DNA of 64,000 nucleotides from NCBI GenBank assembly GCA_018268715.1, contig JAFDVZ010000020.1:1-64000 (forward strand). Reading direction: 5' to 3'. Shown in pieces: positions 26,220 through 35,059 of this stretch; the stretch's first letter is position 1; each line of letters begins with the position of its first letter. The notes below the pieces were generated by a model. That model did no database searches, was not told the DNA's origin, and saw nothing but the letters and a program-made list of their open reading frames with translations. Made by a program: the position numbers and the translations under genes. Origin of the DNA: Acidobacteriota bacterium. Its GTDB lineage: Bacteria > Acidobacteriota > Terriglobia > Bryobacterales > Bryobacteraceae.

Positions 26220-27653
26220 CTAACCGGGTTGCTGTCGTGTTGGCGACGGGTTGAGCGGGAGCGTGACGCGGAATACGCTGCCCTCGCCCGGAGAGGATGA
26301 TTCTACTTCGAGCTTTCCGCCGTGGACGGTTGCGATCCAATTGGCGATCGCGAGGCCCAGACCCGCGCCGCCACCGCCGCCGGGGGCAGAGCGAGAACGG
26401 GCTTTGTCCACACGAAAGAAGCGGTCGAAGATCCTGGCTTGTACGTCCTCAGCGATTCCAATTCCTGTGTCGGCGACCCGGATGATGTATCCGGGTTCGA
26501 GACGCACGTCCACTCGTCCGCCCGCCGGCGTGTACTTGACGGCGTTGTCCAGCAGAATCAGAAGTAACTGGCGGATCAGATCTTCATCGCCTTCGTAGGG
26601 GGCGTCCTCAAACGGTCCTCCCGCTACGGCGACGTTCCTGGGTGCGGCGAGCACGCGGGCGGCGAGGAGCGCCTCTTCGAGCAGGTCGTTCAGATAGAAA
26701 CGATGCCGTTGCACCGTGTAGGCGCCGGCGTCGGCGAGCGCCAGGGTGAACATGTCGTTGACTACCCGCGTGAGACGCTGCATCTGGGCGGCGACGATGC
26801 CCAGCGCTTCGCGGTATTCTTCTTCGGCCCGGCTGGGCGAGCTCAACATTACTTCCGCCGCCGTGCGCGAGACCGCGATGGGCGTGCGCAGTTCGTGGGA
26901 GGCGTCGGCCATGAAGCGCCGCTGCTGTTCGAACGCTTCGTCCAGCCGGCGCAGGAGTCCGTTGAACGTCGTCGCGAGATCGCCGAGTTCGTCCTGGCTG
27001 TTGGCGACGGTCAGGCGCTGGCCCAGTTTTCCCGCCGTGATGCGGTTTACCTGCCGGGACATGGCGGCTACCGGGGCCAGACTCTTGCGCGCCAGCAGGT
27101 ATCCCGCGCCCGCCGCCAGAACGAGCGCCAGTGGAACGGCGATCAGGAGCACGCCGCGCAGGAAACTGATCTGTGACTGGGTGCGATCGATTGGCTCGGC
27201 AACGGCGATGAGATAGTCGACGCCGGCTTCCGGGATGAACACTGAACGGGATACGAGACGCAGTCGGGCGCCGCTTCGGGACCGGACATCGCACCATCCC
27301 ACGGCGCCGGCGGGTTGCGGAGGAGATTCGATCTCGCCCTCTACGCCGGGCTTCGAGGCTACCAACCGCCCTTTCGCGTATACGACGATGGCCTGGCGCG
27401 GAAACGAGGCCGCGTGGATGGTCTTGAGGACGCCGGCGAACATCGCCTCGCCGGGAGCGCGGCCGTGATGCTCCTGAATCTCATGGCGTAGCGAGACGCT
27501 GATGACGGTGGCCGCCGAGGCGAGGGAGGCGTCGAGTTCCGAGTGGAAACGGTAGGTGATGACTCCGTTCACCGCCACGGCGAAGATGGTGAGAATCAGG
27601 CCGAGGATGGCCGTGTACCACAACGTGAGGCGCGTGCGGACCGAGCTAAACAT
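26220..27653 (-). CDS. sensor histidine kinase for heavy metals (CusS/CzcS-like)
   Basis: 477 residues. Two membrane segments (about 10-34 and 165-188) enclose a periplasmic sensor of some 130 residues. HAMP follows (about 190-240). The phosphoacceptor is His253 in MADASHELRTPI, and the ATPase domain has LLDNAVKYTP (N box), VADTGIGIA (G1) and GGAGLGLAIANW (G2). It overlaps the response-regulator gene by 8 nt and is the last gene of the five-gene metal block. Position and family point to sensing of excess periplasmic metal. Confidence 0.9.
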   Translation of the reverse strand: MFSSVRTRLTLWYTAILGLILTIFAVAVNGVITYRFHSELDASLASAATVISVSLRHEIQEHHGRAPGEAMFAGVLKTIHAASFPRQAIVVYAKGRLVASKPGVEGEIESPPQPAGAVGWCDVRSRSGARLRLVSRSVFIPEAGVDYLIAVAEPIDRTQSQISFLRGVLLIAVPLALVLAAGAGYLLARKSLAPVAAMSRQVNRITAGKLGQRLTVANSQDELGDLATTFNGLLRRLDEAFEQQRRFMADASHELRTPIAVSRTAAEVMLSSPSRAEEEYREALGIVAAQMQRLTRVVNDMFTLALADAGAYTVQRHRFYLNDLLEEALLAARVLAAPRNVAVAGGPFEDAPYEGDEDLIRQLLLILLDNAVKYTPAGGRVDVRLEPGYIIRVADTGIGIAEDVQARIFDRFFRVDKARSRSAPGGGGGAGLGLAIANWIATVHGGKLEVESSSPGEGSVFRVTLPLNPSPTRQQPG

Positions 27654-28323
27654 GCGCGGGTCCGGCTTCGAAGACCAGCCGGTAGCCTTCGCCGCGGTGG
27701 GTGTGGAGGAGCCTTGCGCCGAGTTTGCGGCGGAGGCGCTGGATGTACACCTCGATCAGGTTCGAAAAGGGGTCGTAGGTTTCATCCCACACGTGTTCGG
27801 AGATGTCTTCGCGACTGACCACTTCGCCGGCGCGGCGGGCGAGATATTCAAGCAGAGCGTATTCCTTGGAGGTCAGCTCGACGGGCGAGCCGGAGCGGGA
27901 GACGCCCCGGGTGCGGGTGTCGATGGAGAGATCGCCGATGGTGAGCACGGGGGCGAGCAGGCCGGGCGTGCGGCGCAGCAGGGCGCGGATGCGGGCGAGC
28001 AATTCGGAGAAATTGAATGGTTTCCCCAGATAGTCGTCGGCTCCGGAGTCGAGACCGGCCACGCGATGCTCGGGTTGGTCGAGGGCGGTGAGCATCAGGA
28101 TGGGGCTGGTGAAGCCGGACTGGCGGAGTTTGCGGCACACATCGAGCCCGCTGCAACAGGGGAGCATGACGTCGAGCACCACCAGGTCGTACAGGTTGGC
28201 GGCCGCTTTCTCCAGGGCGTCGACGCCGTCAGAGGCGACGTCGACGGCGTAGGTGGATTCGCGCAAGCCTCGGGCGAGCAGGCGGGCGAAGTCCTCTTCG
28301 TCTTCAACCAGGAGAACGCGCAT
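27646..28323 (-). CDS. OmpR/CusR-type response regulator
   Basis: 225 residues from the ATG at 28323. The receiver has D8/E9, the phosphorylation site Asp51 (LVVLDVMLP) and the Lys in DDYLGKPFN. The C-terminal winged helix has LTSKEYALLEYLARRAGEVV and VYIQRLRRKLG. The frame stays open far upstream into the RND gene, but that part is antisense-type noise in the GC-rich gene. It starts 11 nt after the RND gene and overlaps the kinase gene, so pump and regulators are co-transcribed. Confidence 0.93.
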   Translation of the reverse strand: MRVLLVEDEEDFARLLARGLRESTYAVDVASDGVDALEKAAANLYDLVVLDVMLPCCSGLDVCRKLRQSGFTSPILMLTALDQPEHRVAGLDSGADDYLGKPFNFSELLARIRALLRRTPGLLAPVLTIGDLSIDTRTRGVSRSGSPVELTSKEYALLEYLARRAGEVVSREDISEHVWDETYDPFSNLIEVYIQRLRRKLGARLLHTHRGEGYRLVFEAGPAHV

Positions 28324-28334
28324 GGATCCGTCTT

Positions 28335-31300
28335 TCAGCCTAGCGCCAATGGCGGTTCGGGCTGGGCCGCGGCGGCGTCCTTGGGGGAAAACCAGGGGTA
28401 GACGACCGGCAGGACCAGCAGGGTAAGGATGGTCGACGTGACGAGTCCGCCGATGACAACCGTGGCGAGCGGGCGCTGCACTTCGGCGCCGGCCGAGGTG
28501 GCGAGCGCCATGGGGATGAAGCCGAGGCTTGCGACCAGCGCCGTCATGAGCACCGGGCGAAGCCGCGCGCCGGCGCCTTCGAGAATCGCGGCCGAGGCGA
28601 GCGCGCCCTCCTCTCGCAGGCGGTTGATGTGGCTGACCATCACCACTCCGTTGAGGACCGCGACGCCGAACAGGGCGATGAAGCCGACCGAGGCGGACAG
28701 GTTCAGGTTGAGGCCTCGCAGCCAGAGAGCGGCGATTCCGCCGACCAGCGCGAAGGGCACGTTCAACAGAATCAGGAACGCCTGCGGGGCCGAATTGAAG
28801 GTGGCGAACAGCAGGCCGAAGATGATGAGAACGGCGAGCGGAAGCAGGATCATCAGGCGGCGCATGGCGCGCTGCTGGTTTTCGAACTGGCCGCCCCAGT
28901 CGATGGAGTAACCGGCCGGGAGCCGGACTTCGGCGGCGATGCGGCGCTGGGCGTCGGCGACGAAACCGCCGAGGTCGCGGCCGCGGACGTTGCACTGGAC
29001 GACGATGCGGCGTTGGCCGTTTTCGCGCGAGACGGCTTCCGGGCCGCGCACCGCTTCGACGCTCGCCACCTGTCCCAGGCGGACCTGCTCGCCGCCTGGC
29101 GCGGCGACGGGCACTTCGCGAAGGGCCTGGAGGTCGAGACGGTAGCGTTCGGGCAGACGTACGACGACGCCGAAGCGACGCTGGCCTTCCACCATGTCGG
29201 TGACGGAGTGACCGGCGACCGCTGTCTCGACGACCTCGCGGATGTCGGAGACGTTGAGGCCGTAGCGGGCCATGCGCGAGCGGTCGGCCTGAACCCGCAG
29301 TTCGGCGACGCCCGAGACGATTTCCATCTGAGCGTCGGCGGCGCCAGGCACGGCTCTGAGAACCCGCAGGGCCTGCTCGGCCTTCTGTTCGAGGATGGCG
29401 GAATCCTCGCCGAAGATCTTCACGGCGACGTCGGCCTTGATGCCTGACACCACTTCGTCCAGGCGCATGGCCATGGGTTGGGTGAAGTTGAAGCTGACGC
29501 CGGGGATTTTGTCGAGTTCGGCGGAGATGGCGGCGACCAGCGCCTCCTTGTCGGCGAACCCTCGCCATTGGGCGGCGGGTTTGAGCACGACGTAGACGTC
29601 GCCCTGGTTGATGCCCATCGCTTCGGTAGCCAGGTCCGGCCGGCCGATTTTGGTGACCACGGTCTGGACCGGCTGGAAGGATCGCAGGACGCGTTCGACG
29701 CGAGTGCTGACAGCGGTGGAGTCGGAGAGGGCGATGCCCGGCAGCTTGCGGGTTTCGATGAGGATGGAGCCTTCATCGAGGCGCGGCATGAACTCGGCGC
29801 CGATGAAGGCGAGCGAGCCGACCGCGCCGGCGACCAGCACCAGAGCGACGGCGACGGTGGCGACGCGGTGGGCGATCAGGCTTTCGAGCACGGCCAGGTA
29901 GCGCGACTTCAGGCGCTCCATCCAGCCTTCCTCATGATGTTCGAGGCGCTGGCGGAAGTGCACGCTGGTGGCGGCGGGGACCACGGTGAGCGCGAAGATC
30001 AGAGCGCCCAGCAGCGCGGAGCAGACGGTGATGGCCATGGGGCGGAACATGCGGCCTTCGAGCCCTTCGAGGAAGAAGATGGGCATGTAGACGGCGATGA
30101 TGATGGCGACGGCGAAGACGATGGGGCGGGCCACTTCAATGGCTCCCTGACGGATCTCCTCCAGGGGGCTGAGGCGGGAGCCGCGCGTCGATAGACGGCG
30201 GATGGAGTTCTCCATCATGACGACGGCGCCGTCGACGATCATGCCGAAGTCGATGGCGCCGAGGCTCATCAGGTTGGCGCTGACGCCGAACGCCTGCATG
30301 CCGATGAAGGCCACCAGCATGGACAGCGGGATGACGGCGGCGACGATGAGCGCCGCGCGGATGTTGCCGAGGAATAGAAACAAGACGATGGTGACCAGCA
30401 GGCCGCCTTCGATCAGGTTCTTCTTCACCGTGTGAATGGTGCGGTCGATGACTTCGGCCTGGTCGTAGAACGGGACGATTTTCACGCCGGGGGGCAGGGT
30501 GAGCGAGGCGAGGCGGTGCTTGACGCGCTCGATGACGCGCTTGCCGTTTTCGCCCTTCAGCATGATGACCATGCCAGACACCGTTTCTCCCGCGCCATCG
30601 CGCAGGACGGCGCCCTGGCGCTGCATGGGACCGATTTCCACGCTCGCCACGTCGCGCAGACGGACCGGCGTGCCGGCCTTCGAGACGAGCACGATCTGTT
30701 CGAGATCGGAGGCGCTGGAGGCGCGGCCGACGCCGCGTACGGTGTACTGCTCGGAGGCGTGTTCGATGTAGCCGCCGCCGAAGTTGGCGTTGTTTTCGCG
30801 GATGCGCTCGAACAGGTCGCGGAGGGTGAGGCTGTAGGCGCGGAGTTTGGCGGGGTCGACGACCACCTGGTACTGCTTGGTTTCGCCTCCCCAGGAGTTG
30901 ATCTCGTTGACGCCGGGCACGGTGCGCAACTGGTTGCGGATCTGCCAGTCGTGCAGGGTCTTCAGATCCATCGCCGTGTAGCCTTTGCCTTCGAGCGTGT
31001 ATTGATAGACTTCTCCGAAAGCAGTGGCGACGGGGCCGAGAGCCGGTTCAACGCCGTCGGGCAGGCGGGATCGCGTTTCCTGAAGTTTCTCATTCACCAA
31101 CTGGCGGGCGAAGTAGACGGGTACGGAGTCGTCGAAGGCGACGGTGACGATGGACAGGCCGAGCTTCGAGATGGACCGGATGCCTTCGGTGCGCGGGATG
31201 CCCATCAGCGACGTTTCGATGGGAAATGTGACAAGTTGCTCGACCTCGGCGGGGGCCATGCCGCCGCATTCGGAGCTGATGACGACCTGATTGTTGGTGA

Positions 31301-31424
31301 GGTCCGGGAATGCGTCCACGGGGATGCCCAGCATGGCGTAGAGTCCGACGACGACGATGCCGAAGACGCCGATGAGGACGAACCAGCGGTGTTCCAGGTG
31401 AAAGTCGACAATGCGTTTCAGCAT
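28335..31424 (-). CDS. heavy-metal RND efflux pump (CzcA/CusA family)
   Basis: 1,029 residues with the RND plan of twelve helices and two large periplasmic loops. The fourth-helix signature GAIDFGMIVDGAVVMMEN (389-406, Asp392 and Asp398) is of the DFG...DGA type found in pumps for Co, Zn, Cd or Ni rather than the copper/silver form. The N-terminus MLKRIVDFHLEHRWFVLIGV is standard. With the fusion protein and the outer-membrane factor it forms an export channel driven by protons. The specific metal is not proven by sequence. Confidence 0.93.
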   Translation of the reverse strand: MLKRIVDFHLEHRWFVLIGVFGIVVVGLYAMLGIPVDAFPDLTNNQVVISSECGGMAPAEVEQLVTFPIETSLMGIPRTEGIRSISKLGLSIVTVAFDDSVPVYFARQLVNEKLQETRSRLPDGVEPALGPVATAFGEVYQYTLEGKGYTAMDLKTLHDWQIRNQLRTVPGVNEINSWGGETKQYQVVVDPAKLRAYSLTLRDLFERIRENNANFGGGYIEHASEQYTVRGVGRASSASDLEQIVLVSKAGTPVRLRDVASVEIGPMQRQGAVLRDGAGETVSGMVIMLKGENGKRVIERVKHRLASLTLPPGVKIVPFYDQAEVIDRTIHTVKKNLIEGGLLVTIVLFLFLGNIRAALIVAAVIPLSMLVAFIGMQAFGVSANLMSLGAIDFGMIVDGAVVMMENSIRRLSTRGSRLSPLEEIRQGAIEVARPIVFAVAIIIAVYMPIFFLEGLEGRMFRPMAITVCSALLGALIFALTVVPAATSVHFRQRLEHHEEGWMERLKSRYLAVLESLIAHRVATVAVALVLVAGAVGSLAFIGAEFMPRLDEGSILIETRKLPGIALSDSTAVSTRVERVLRSFQPVQTVVTKIGRPDLATEAMGINQGDVYVVLKPAAQWRGFADKEALVAAISAELDKIPGVSFNFTQPMAMRLDEVVSGIKADVAVKIFGEDSAILEQKAEQALRVLRAVPGAADAQMEIVSGVAELRVQADRSRMARYGLNVSDIREVVETAVAGHSVTDMVEGQRRFGVVVRLPERYRLDLQALREVPVAAPGGEQVRLGQVASVEAVRGPEAVSRENGQRRIVVQCNVRGRDLGGFVADAQRRIAAEVRLPAGYSIDWGGQFENQQRAMRRLMILLPLAVLIIFGLLFATFNSAPQAFLILLNVPFALVGGIAALWLRGLNLNLSASVGFIALFGVAVLNGVVMVSHINRLREEGALASAAILEGAGARLRPVLMTALVASLGFIPMALATSAGAEVQRPLATVVIGGLVTSTILTLLVLPVVYPWFSPKDAAAAQPEPPLALG

Positions 31425-31427
31425 GGT

Positions 31428-32639
31428 TTATTCCCCGGAAAGGGCGGCCTTCAGGTATTCGGACTTCAGCACGAAGGCGCCGTGGGCGGCGACGCGCTCG
31501 CCCGACCGGAGGCCGCGGGTGATTTCGACAGCGCCGTCCAGCGACTGGCCGGTGTCGACGGGGCGCACTTCGAAGGCCGACGGGGCGGTTTGGACGAACA
31601 CGACTTTCTGGCCTCGCACTTCCTGCACGGCCTGTTCGGGGACGAATACGGCGGGCTGGGACGCGCCCACCTGAATCTCCGCGGTGGCGTACATTTCGGG
31701 CTTGAGCCGGCCGGCGCGATTCGGCAGGTCCACGCGGACTTTGACGGTGCGGGTGGAGGGGTCGAGCGCTTCACCGAGGCGGCCGATGCGGCCGGGGAAG
31801 GACTGGCCAGGCCAGGCTTGGACAGAGACGCGGACGGGCATGCCGGGGGCGAGTTTGGGCAGGGATTCTTCGTTCACTTCGGCGATGGCCCATACCGAGG
31901 ACAGGTTCGTTAAGACGAACAGGTCGGTGGACGGGGTGACCACGGCGCCGGGCGTGATGTTGCGGGCGATGACGACGCCGGCGGCGGGCGAGCGGATGGG
32001 GATGAGGTCGGCGTCATCGCTTTCGGCGCCTGGCTGGTGATCGTGTCCTCCGCCTTCGGGGACGCCGAGGAATTCGACCAGGTGCAGGCGCGTGCGCTCC
32101 ACTTCGACGCGCGCCGTGGCCAGGGACGCTTCGCTGTTGCGGAGTTCGGCCTCGGCGTGTTCGAGCTGTTCGAGCGAGCCGGCCTTCATGTCGTAGAGGC
32201 GGCGGGCTCGGTCGCGCGCCTTGGCGCTGTACTGCACGTTGGCGGTGGCGCGCATCAGCTCGGTTTGAGCGTTGCGGTAGAGGGCGCGGGAGTCGTGGAC
32301 GTCGTGGCCGTGAATGCGGGCGAGCGGTTGGCCGGCCTTGACGAAATCTCCGGGGGCGGCCAGCACGCGAATGACGCGGCCGTCGGTGACCGCGCCAACG
32401 CGCCAGGTCTGGTTTTCGTCGTTGGTGATGCGGGCGGAGGCTCGGATGGTTTCAGGGAGCGCCCGCTGGGCGGCGACTTCGATGGCGACGCCGGAGGCCT
32501 TCTGGGCGGCCGCATCGAGCGTCACACGGTTGGCGGCGGCCGGCGCCGCGGCGGGCTCCCTGGCGGGGGCGGAGGCGGGCTCCGGGGCCTTCGAGCAGGC
32601 CGCCAGCAGGACGGCGGCGCATAGCAGGAACGGTTTCAT
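31428..32639 (-). CDS. RND membrane fusion lipoprotein (CzcB/CusB-like)
   Basis: 403 residues. The lipobox LLAACSK gives Cys15 as acylation site. An Ala/Pro-rich linker follows, then the barrel-sandwich hybrid in two parts (GRVIRVLAAPGDFVKAGQPL and IPIRSPAAGVVIARNITPGA) with an alpha-helical hairpin between, and the beta-barrel domain. A His-rich stretch GGGHDHQPG (about 215) could bind metal. It overlaps the outer-membrane factor gene by 4 nt and ends 3 nt before the pump gene. Confidence 0.92.
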   Translation of the reverse strand: MKPFLLCAAVLLAACSKAPEPASAPAREPAAAPAAANRVTLDAAAQKASGVAIEVAAQRALPETIRASARITNDENQTWRVGAVTDGRVIRVLAAPGDFVKAGQPLARIHGHDVHDSRALYRNAQTELMRATANVQYSAKARDRARRLYDMKAGSLEQLEHAEAELRNSEASLATARVEVERTRLHLVEFLGVPEGGGHDHQPGAESDDADLIPIRSPAAGVVIARNITPGAVVTPSTDLFVLTNLSSVWAIAEVNEESLPKLAPGMPVRVSVQAWPGQSFPGRIGRLGEALDPSTRTVKVRVDLPNRAGRLKPEMYATAEIQVGASQPAVFVPEQAVQEVRGQKVVFVQTAPSAFEVRPVDTGQSLDGAVEITRGLRSGERVAAHGAFVLKSEYLKAALSGE

Positions 32640-33856
32640 CGGCTGGCTCCCATGGCGGTCTCCAGCGCGGCGATGCTTTGGCGATATTCAGTCACGATCT
32701 GGTAGTACAAGGTTTCGGTTTCGATGCGGACGCGTTCGGCGTCGAGTAGACGGAGCAGGTCCACGCCGCCCTCACGGTAGGCCGCCTGGGCGATGGCGGC
32801 GGATTCGCGGGACTGGGCGCGGAGCTTGGGCAGGCTTTCAAAGACCTGCGCGCGGCGAGTCTGGACGTTAGCGGAGGCGCCTTTCAGCTCCGCCTGGATG
32901 ATGGCTTTGGCGGCGGCTATGTCTGAGTCGGCGATGCGAATGCCCGCCTCCGCGGAACCGATGGCGCCCTGGTTCCGGTTCGAGATGGGGAGGTTGTACT
33001 GGACGCCTCCCATGACGGTGGGCAGGCCGAGGGTCTGTTTGTAGCCGAACAGGACGTCTACATCCGATTTCGCGAGCGAACGCTGGAGGGCGAGGTTCGC
33101 GGTCGCTTCTTCGCGGGCCTGGAGCGCGAGTTTCAGCTCTGTGCGTTCGGAGAGAGCGCGTGGGAGGTCGGCGACGGGCGGAGATTCGGGAGGGTCGATG
33201 GCGTTGAAGACGAGCGCGGTGGGGAATTCGGTTTTTCCCATGACTCGGCCCAGCTCGATGGCGGCCCGTTCGGCGTCGAGCGCGGCGGTGTTGGCGGCGA
33301 GGCGCAGGCGCTCCCCTTCGAGTTGGACCTTCAGCAGGTCGGCTTCGGCGAGCGCGCCTTCGCGGACGCGCTTTTCGTGATATTCGATGATCTGGCGGAA
33401 GTTCGCCAGGTTCTCCACCGCGGCCTGATGAATGCGGGCGGCGCCGGCGGCGGCCCAGTAGGCCTGCTTTACGCGGGCCACGATCTGGCGGTCGAGGAGT
33501 TCGCGCTCGAGTTCGCTGCGGCGGGCCGCGGTTTGGGCGAGGGCGGTGCGGCGGGAGCGTTTGCCCGAGGTTTCAATGACCTGCGAGACGTAGGCGAAGG
33601 TGTCGATCTGGTCGGCGGTGGAGAGTTGGGCGGTGCTCCAGTTCCGCCAGTTTTCCGTTTGCACGAAGAGACGGGGGTTGGGGCGGAGGCGGGCTTGGAC
33701 GATTCCGGACTCGGCGGCCGCGATGCGGCCGGACGCCGCTGCGAGCAGCGGATGCGAGGTCCTGGCTTGGGAGACGGCGGCGTCGAGGGTCAGGGACTCC
33801 CCGGCGCCCAGTCGCGCCGCCGTCGCCAGCAGCAGTAACACCGAGCATGTTCGCAT
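32636..33856 (-). CDS. outer-membrane efflux factor (TolC/CzcC-like)
   Basis: 406 residues with a signal peptide ending near GAGES. It has two outer membrane efflux protein repeats: N-terminal LDAAVSQARTSHPLLAAASG and the middle LALQAREEATANLALQRSLA with long coiled coils. First gene of the minus-strand metal block (outer factor, fusion protein, pump, regulator, kinase). It should form the exit duct through the outer membrane. Confidence 0.9.
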   Translation of the reverse strand: MRTCSVLLLLATAARLGAGESLTLDAAVSQARTSHPLLAAASGRIAAAESGIVQARLRPNPRLFVQTENWRNWSTAQLSTADQIDTFAYVSQVIETSGKRSRRTALAQTAARRSELERELLDRQIVARVKQAYWAAAGAARIHQAAVENLANFRQIIEYHEKRVREGALAEADLLKVQLEGERLRLAANTAALDAERAAIELGRVMGKTEFPTALVFNAIDPPESPPVADLPRALSERTELKLALQAREEATANLALQRSLAKSDVDVLFGYKQTLGLPTVMGGVQYNLPISNRNQGAIGSAEAGIRIADSDIAAAKAIIQAELKGASANVQTRRAQVFESLPKLRAQSRESAAIAQAAYREGGVDLLRLLDAERVRIETETLYYQIVTEYRQSIAALETAMGASR

Positions 33857-33914
33857 GAGACTGCTCTGAGCGTAGCGAAGCGACGATAAACGCAGGATAA
33901 ACGCCGGGGCGGGG

Positions 33915-34859
33915 TCAGGCGGTGGGGCGGCGGAGCCAGTCGACGGCCTCGCGGACGGCTTCCATGGAGCGGTAGCGCGGGCGGTAGCCGATGAGGCGCT
34001 CGGCTTTGCGGATGCTGCAGTTGGGCGAGTGGGCGATGTGGTCCCAGGTGGCCGCGGCTTCCTTGGGCGTGACGGTGGTTTTCCATTCGTCCCAGGGGAG
34101 AAAGCGGAGGTTCGCTTCGCGGCCGAACCAGCCGGCGACGGTGTGGGCGTAGCCGTAGAGGGTGACGGCGGCGGGGGAGACTACGTGGAAGCTCTCGCCG
34201 ATGGCGGTGGAGCGGTTGGCGATGGCGCACAGGAAGGACTGCGCTACGTCGGCGGCGTGGACGTGGTGGACGGTTTCGAGGCCCAGGTTGGGGAGCAGCA
34301 GTTCCCTGCCCTCGGCCAGGTCGTCGAATACCTTGGGGTTGAAGTGGCCGGCGGGGTTGAGTGGAGCCCAACCGGGTCCGACGATGTGACCGGGGTGGAG
34401 GATGGTGGCCGGGAAACCGTTGAGGCGCGCGGCCCGCAGAAGGTCCGCTTCGATGGCGGCTTTGCGGCAGCCGTATTCGCCGAAGGGCTTGCGGGGTTGC
34501 TCTTCGGTGATGGGAGGTTCGATGCCCGGGCCGTGGACCCAGATGGTCCCGCAGTGGAGGAAGTGCTGGACGGCGCCTTGGAGGGCGTCAATCAACTGGC
34601 GGGCGCTTTCAGGGAGGTAGCAGATGAGGTCGATGACGATGTCGGGATTGAGGGCGCGGACTTTCGGGGCGAATTCGCCGGAGGCTTCGGCGGCGGCGCG
34701 GTCGAGGGTGACCGTTTCGACCCAGCGCCAGGCGCCGTGGGGTTGGTAGGGTTGGCGCTGGGCTCGGGTGATGTTGAGGACCTGGTGGCCGGCTTCCACC
34801 AGCGCTGGGGTGAGGTAGGTTCCAATGTGTCCGGAGCCTCCGATGACGATAATCTTCAT
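33915..34859 (-). CDS. NAD-dependent epimerase/dehydratase (extended SDR)
   Basis: 314 residues. The Rossmann motif GGSGHIG is at 7-13. The catalytic pair Tyr129 and Lys133 (EYGCRKAAIE) is present. ILHPGHIVGPG and FLPWDEWK are typical of the SDR branch with unknown sugar substrate. A gap of 58 nt separates it from the metal block that follows on the same strand. Product unknown. Confidence 0.85.
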   Translation of the reverse strand: MKIIVIGGSGHIGTYLTPALVEAGHQVLNITRAQRQPYQPHGAWRWVETVTLDRAAAEASGEFAPKVRALNPDIVIDLICYLPESARQLIDALQGAVQHFLHCGTIWVHGPGIEPPITEEQPRKPFGEYGCRKAAIEADLLRAARLNGFPATILHPGHIVGPGWAPLNPAGHFNPKVFDDLAEGRELLLPNLGLETVHHVHAADVAQSFLCAIANRSTAIGESFHVVSPAAVTLYGYAHTVAGWFGREANLRFLPWDEWKTTVTPKEAAATWDHIAHSPNCSIRKAERLIGYRPRYRSMEAVREAVDWLRRPTA

Positions 34860-35028
34860 TCAGGGTTCAGGATAGCGGAGTTGCCCCAGAGCGGGCGCTT
34901 GACCACCGGCGCACAGGAGGCCGATGGTGTCGTCCCACGGGGGGCCTGACGGGCGTTCGGTATTAAACCACTTTGGAGTCCAGAACTCTGGTTCTTTTCC
35001 GCCGTGGCATATATCATACGAGTGATGC

Positions 35029-35045
35029 CGCTCGAGTGTCGAGCG
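35029..35045 (+). promoter_or_regulatory. perfect dyad upstream of the first TonB receptor
   Basis: CGCTCGA-GTG-TCGAGCG, 7-nt arms with a 3-nt spacer, about 15 nt before the likely TTG start. It may be an operator or an mRNA hairpin limiting ribosome access. Confidence 0.4.
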
Positions 35046-35059
35046 CACGGGGGATATCG

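Noticed and set aside
28324-29568. Long N-terminal extension of the response regulator
   Set aside because: The extra 415 residues are Arg/Pro-rich noise from an alternative frame of the RND gene. The receiver domain starts exactly at the ATG at 28323.
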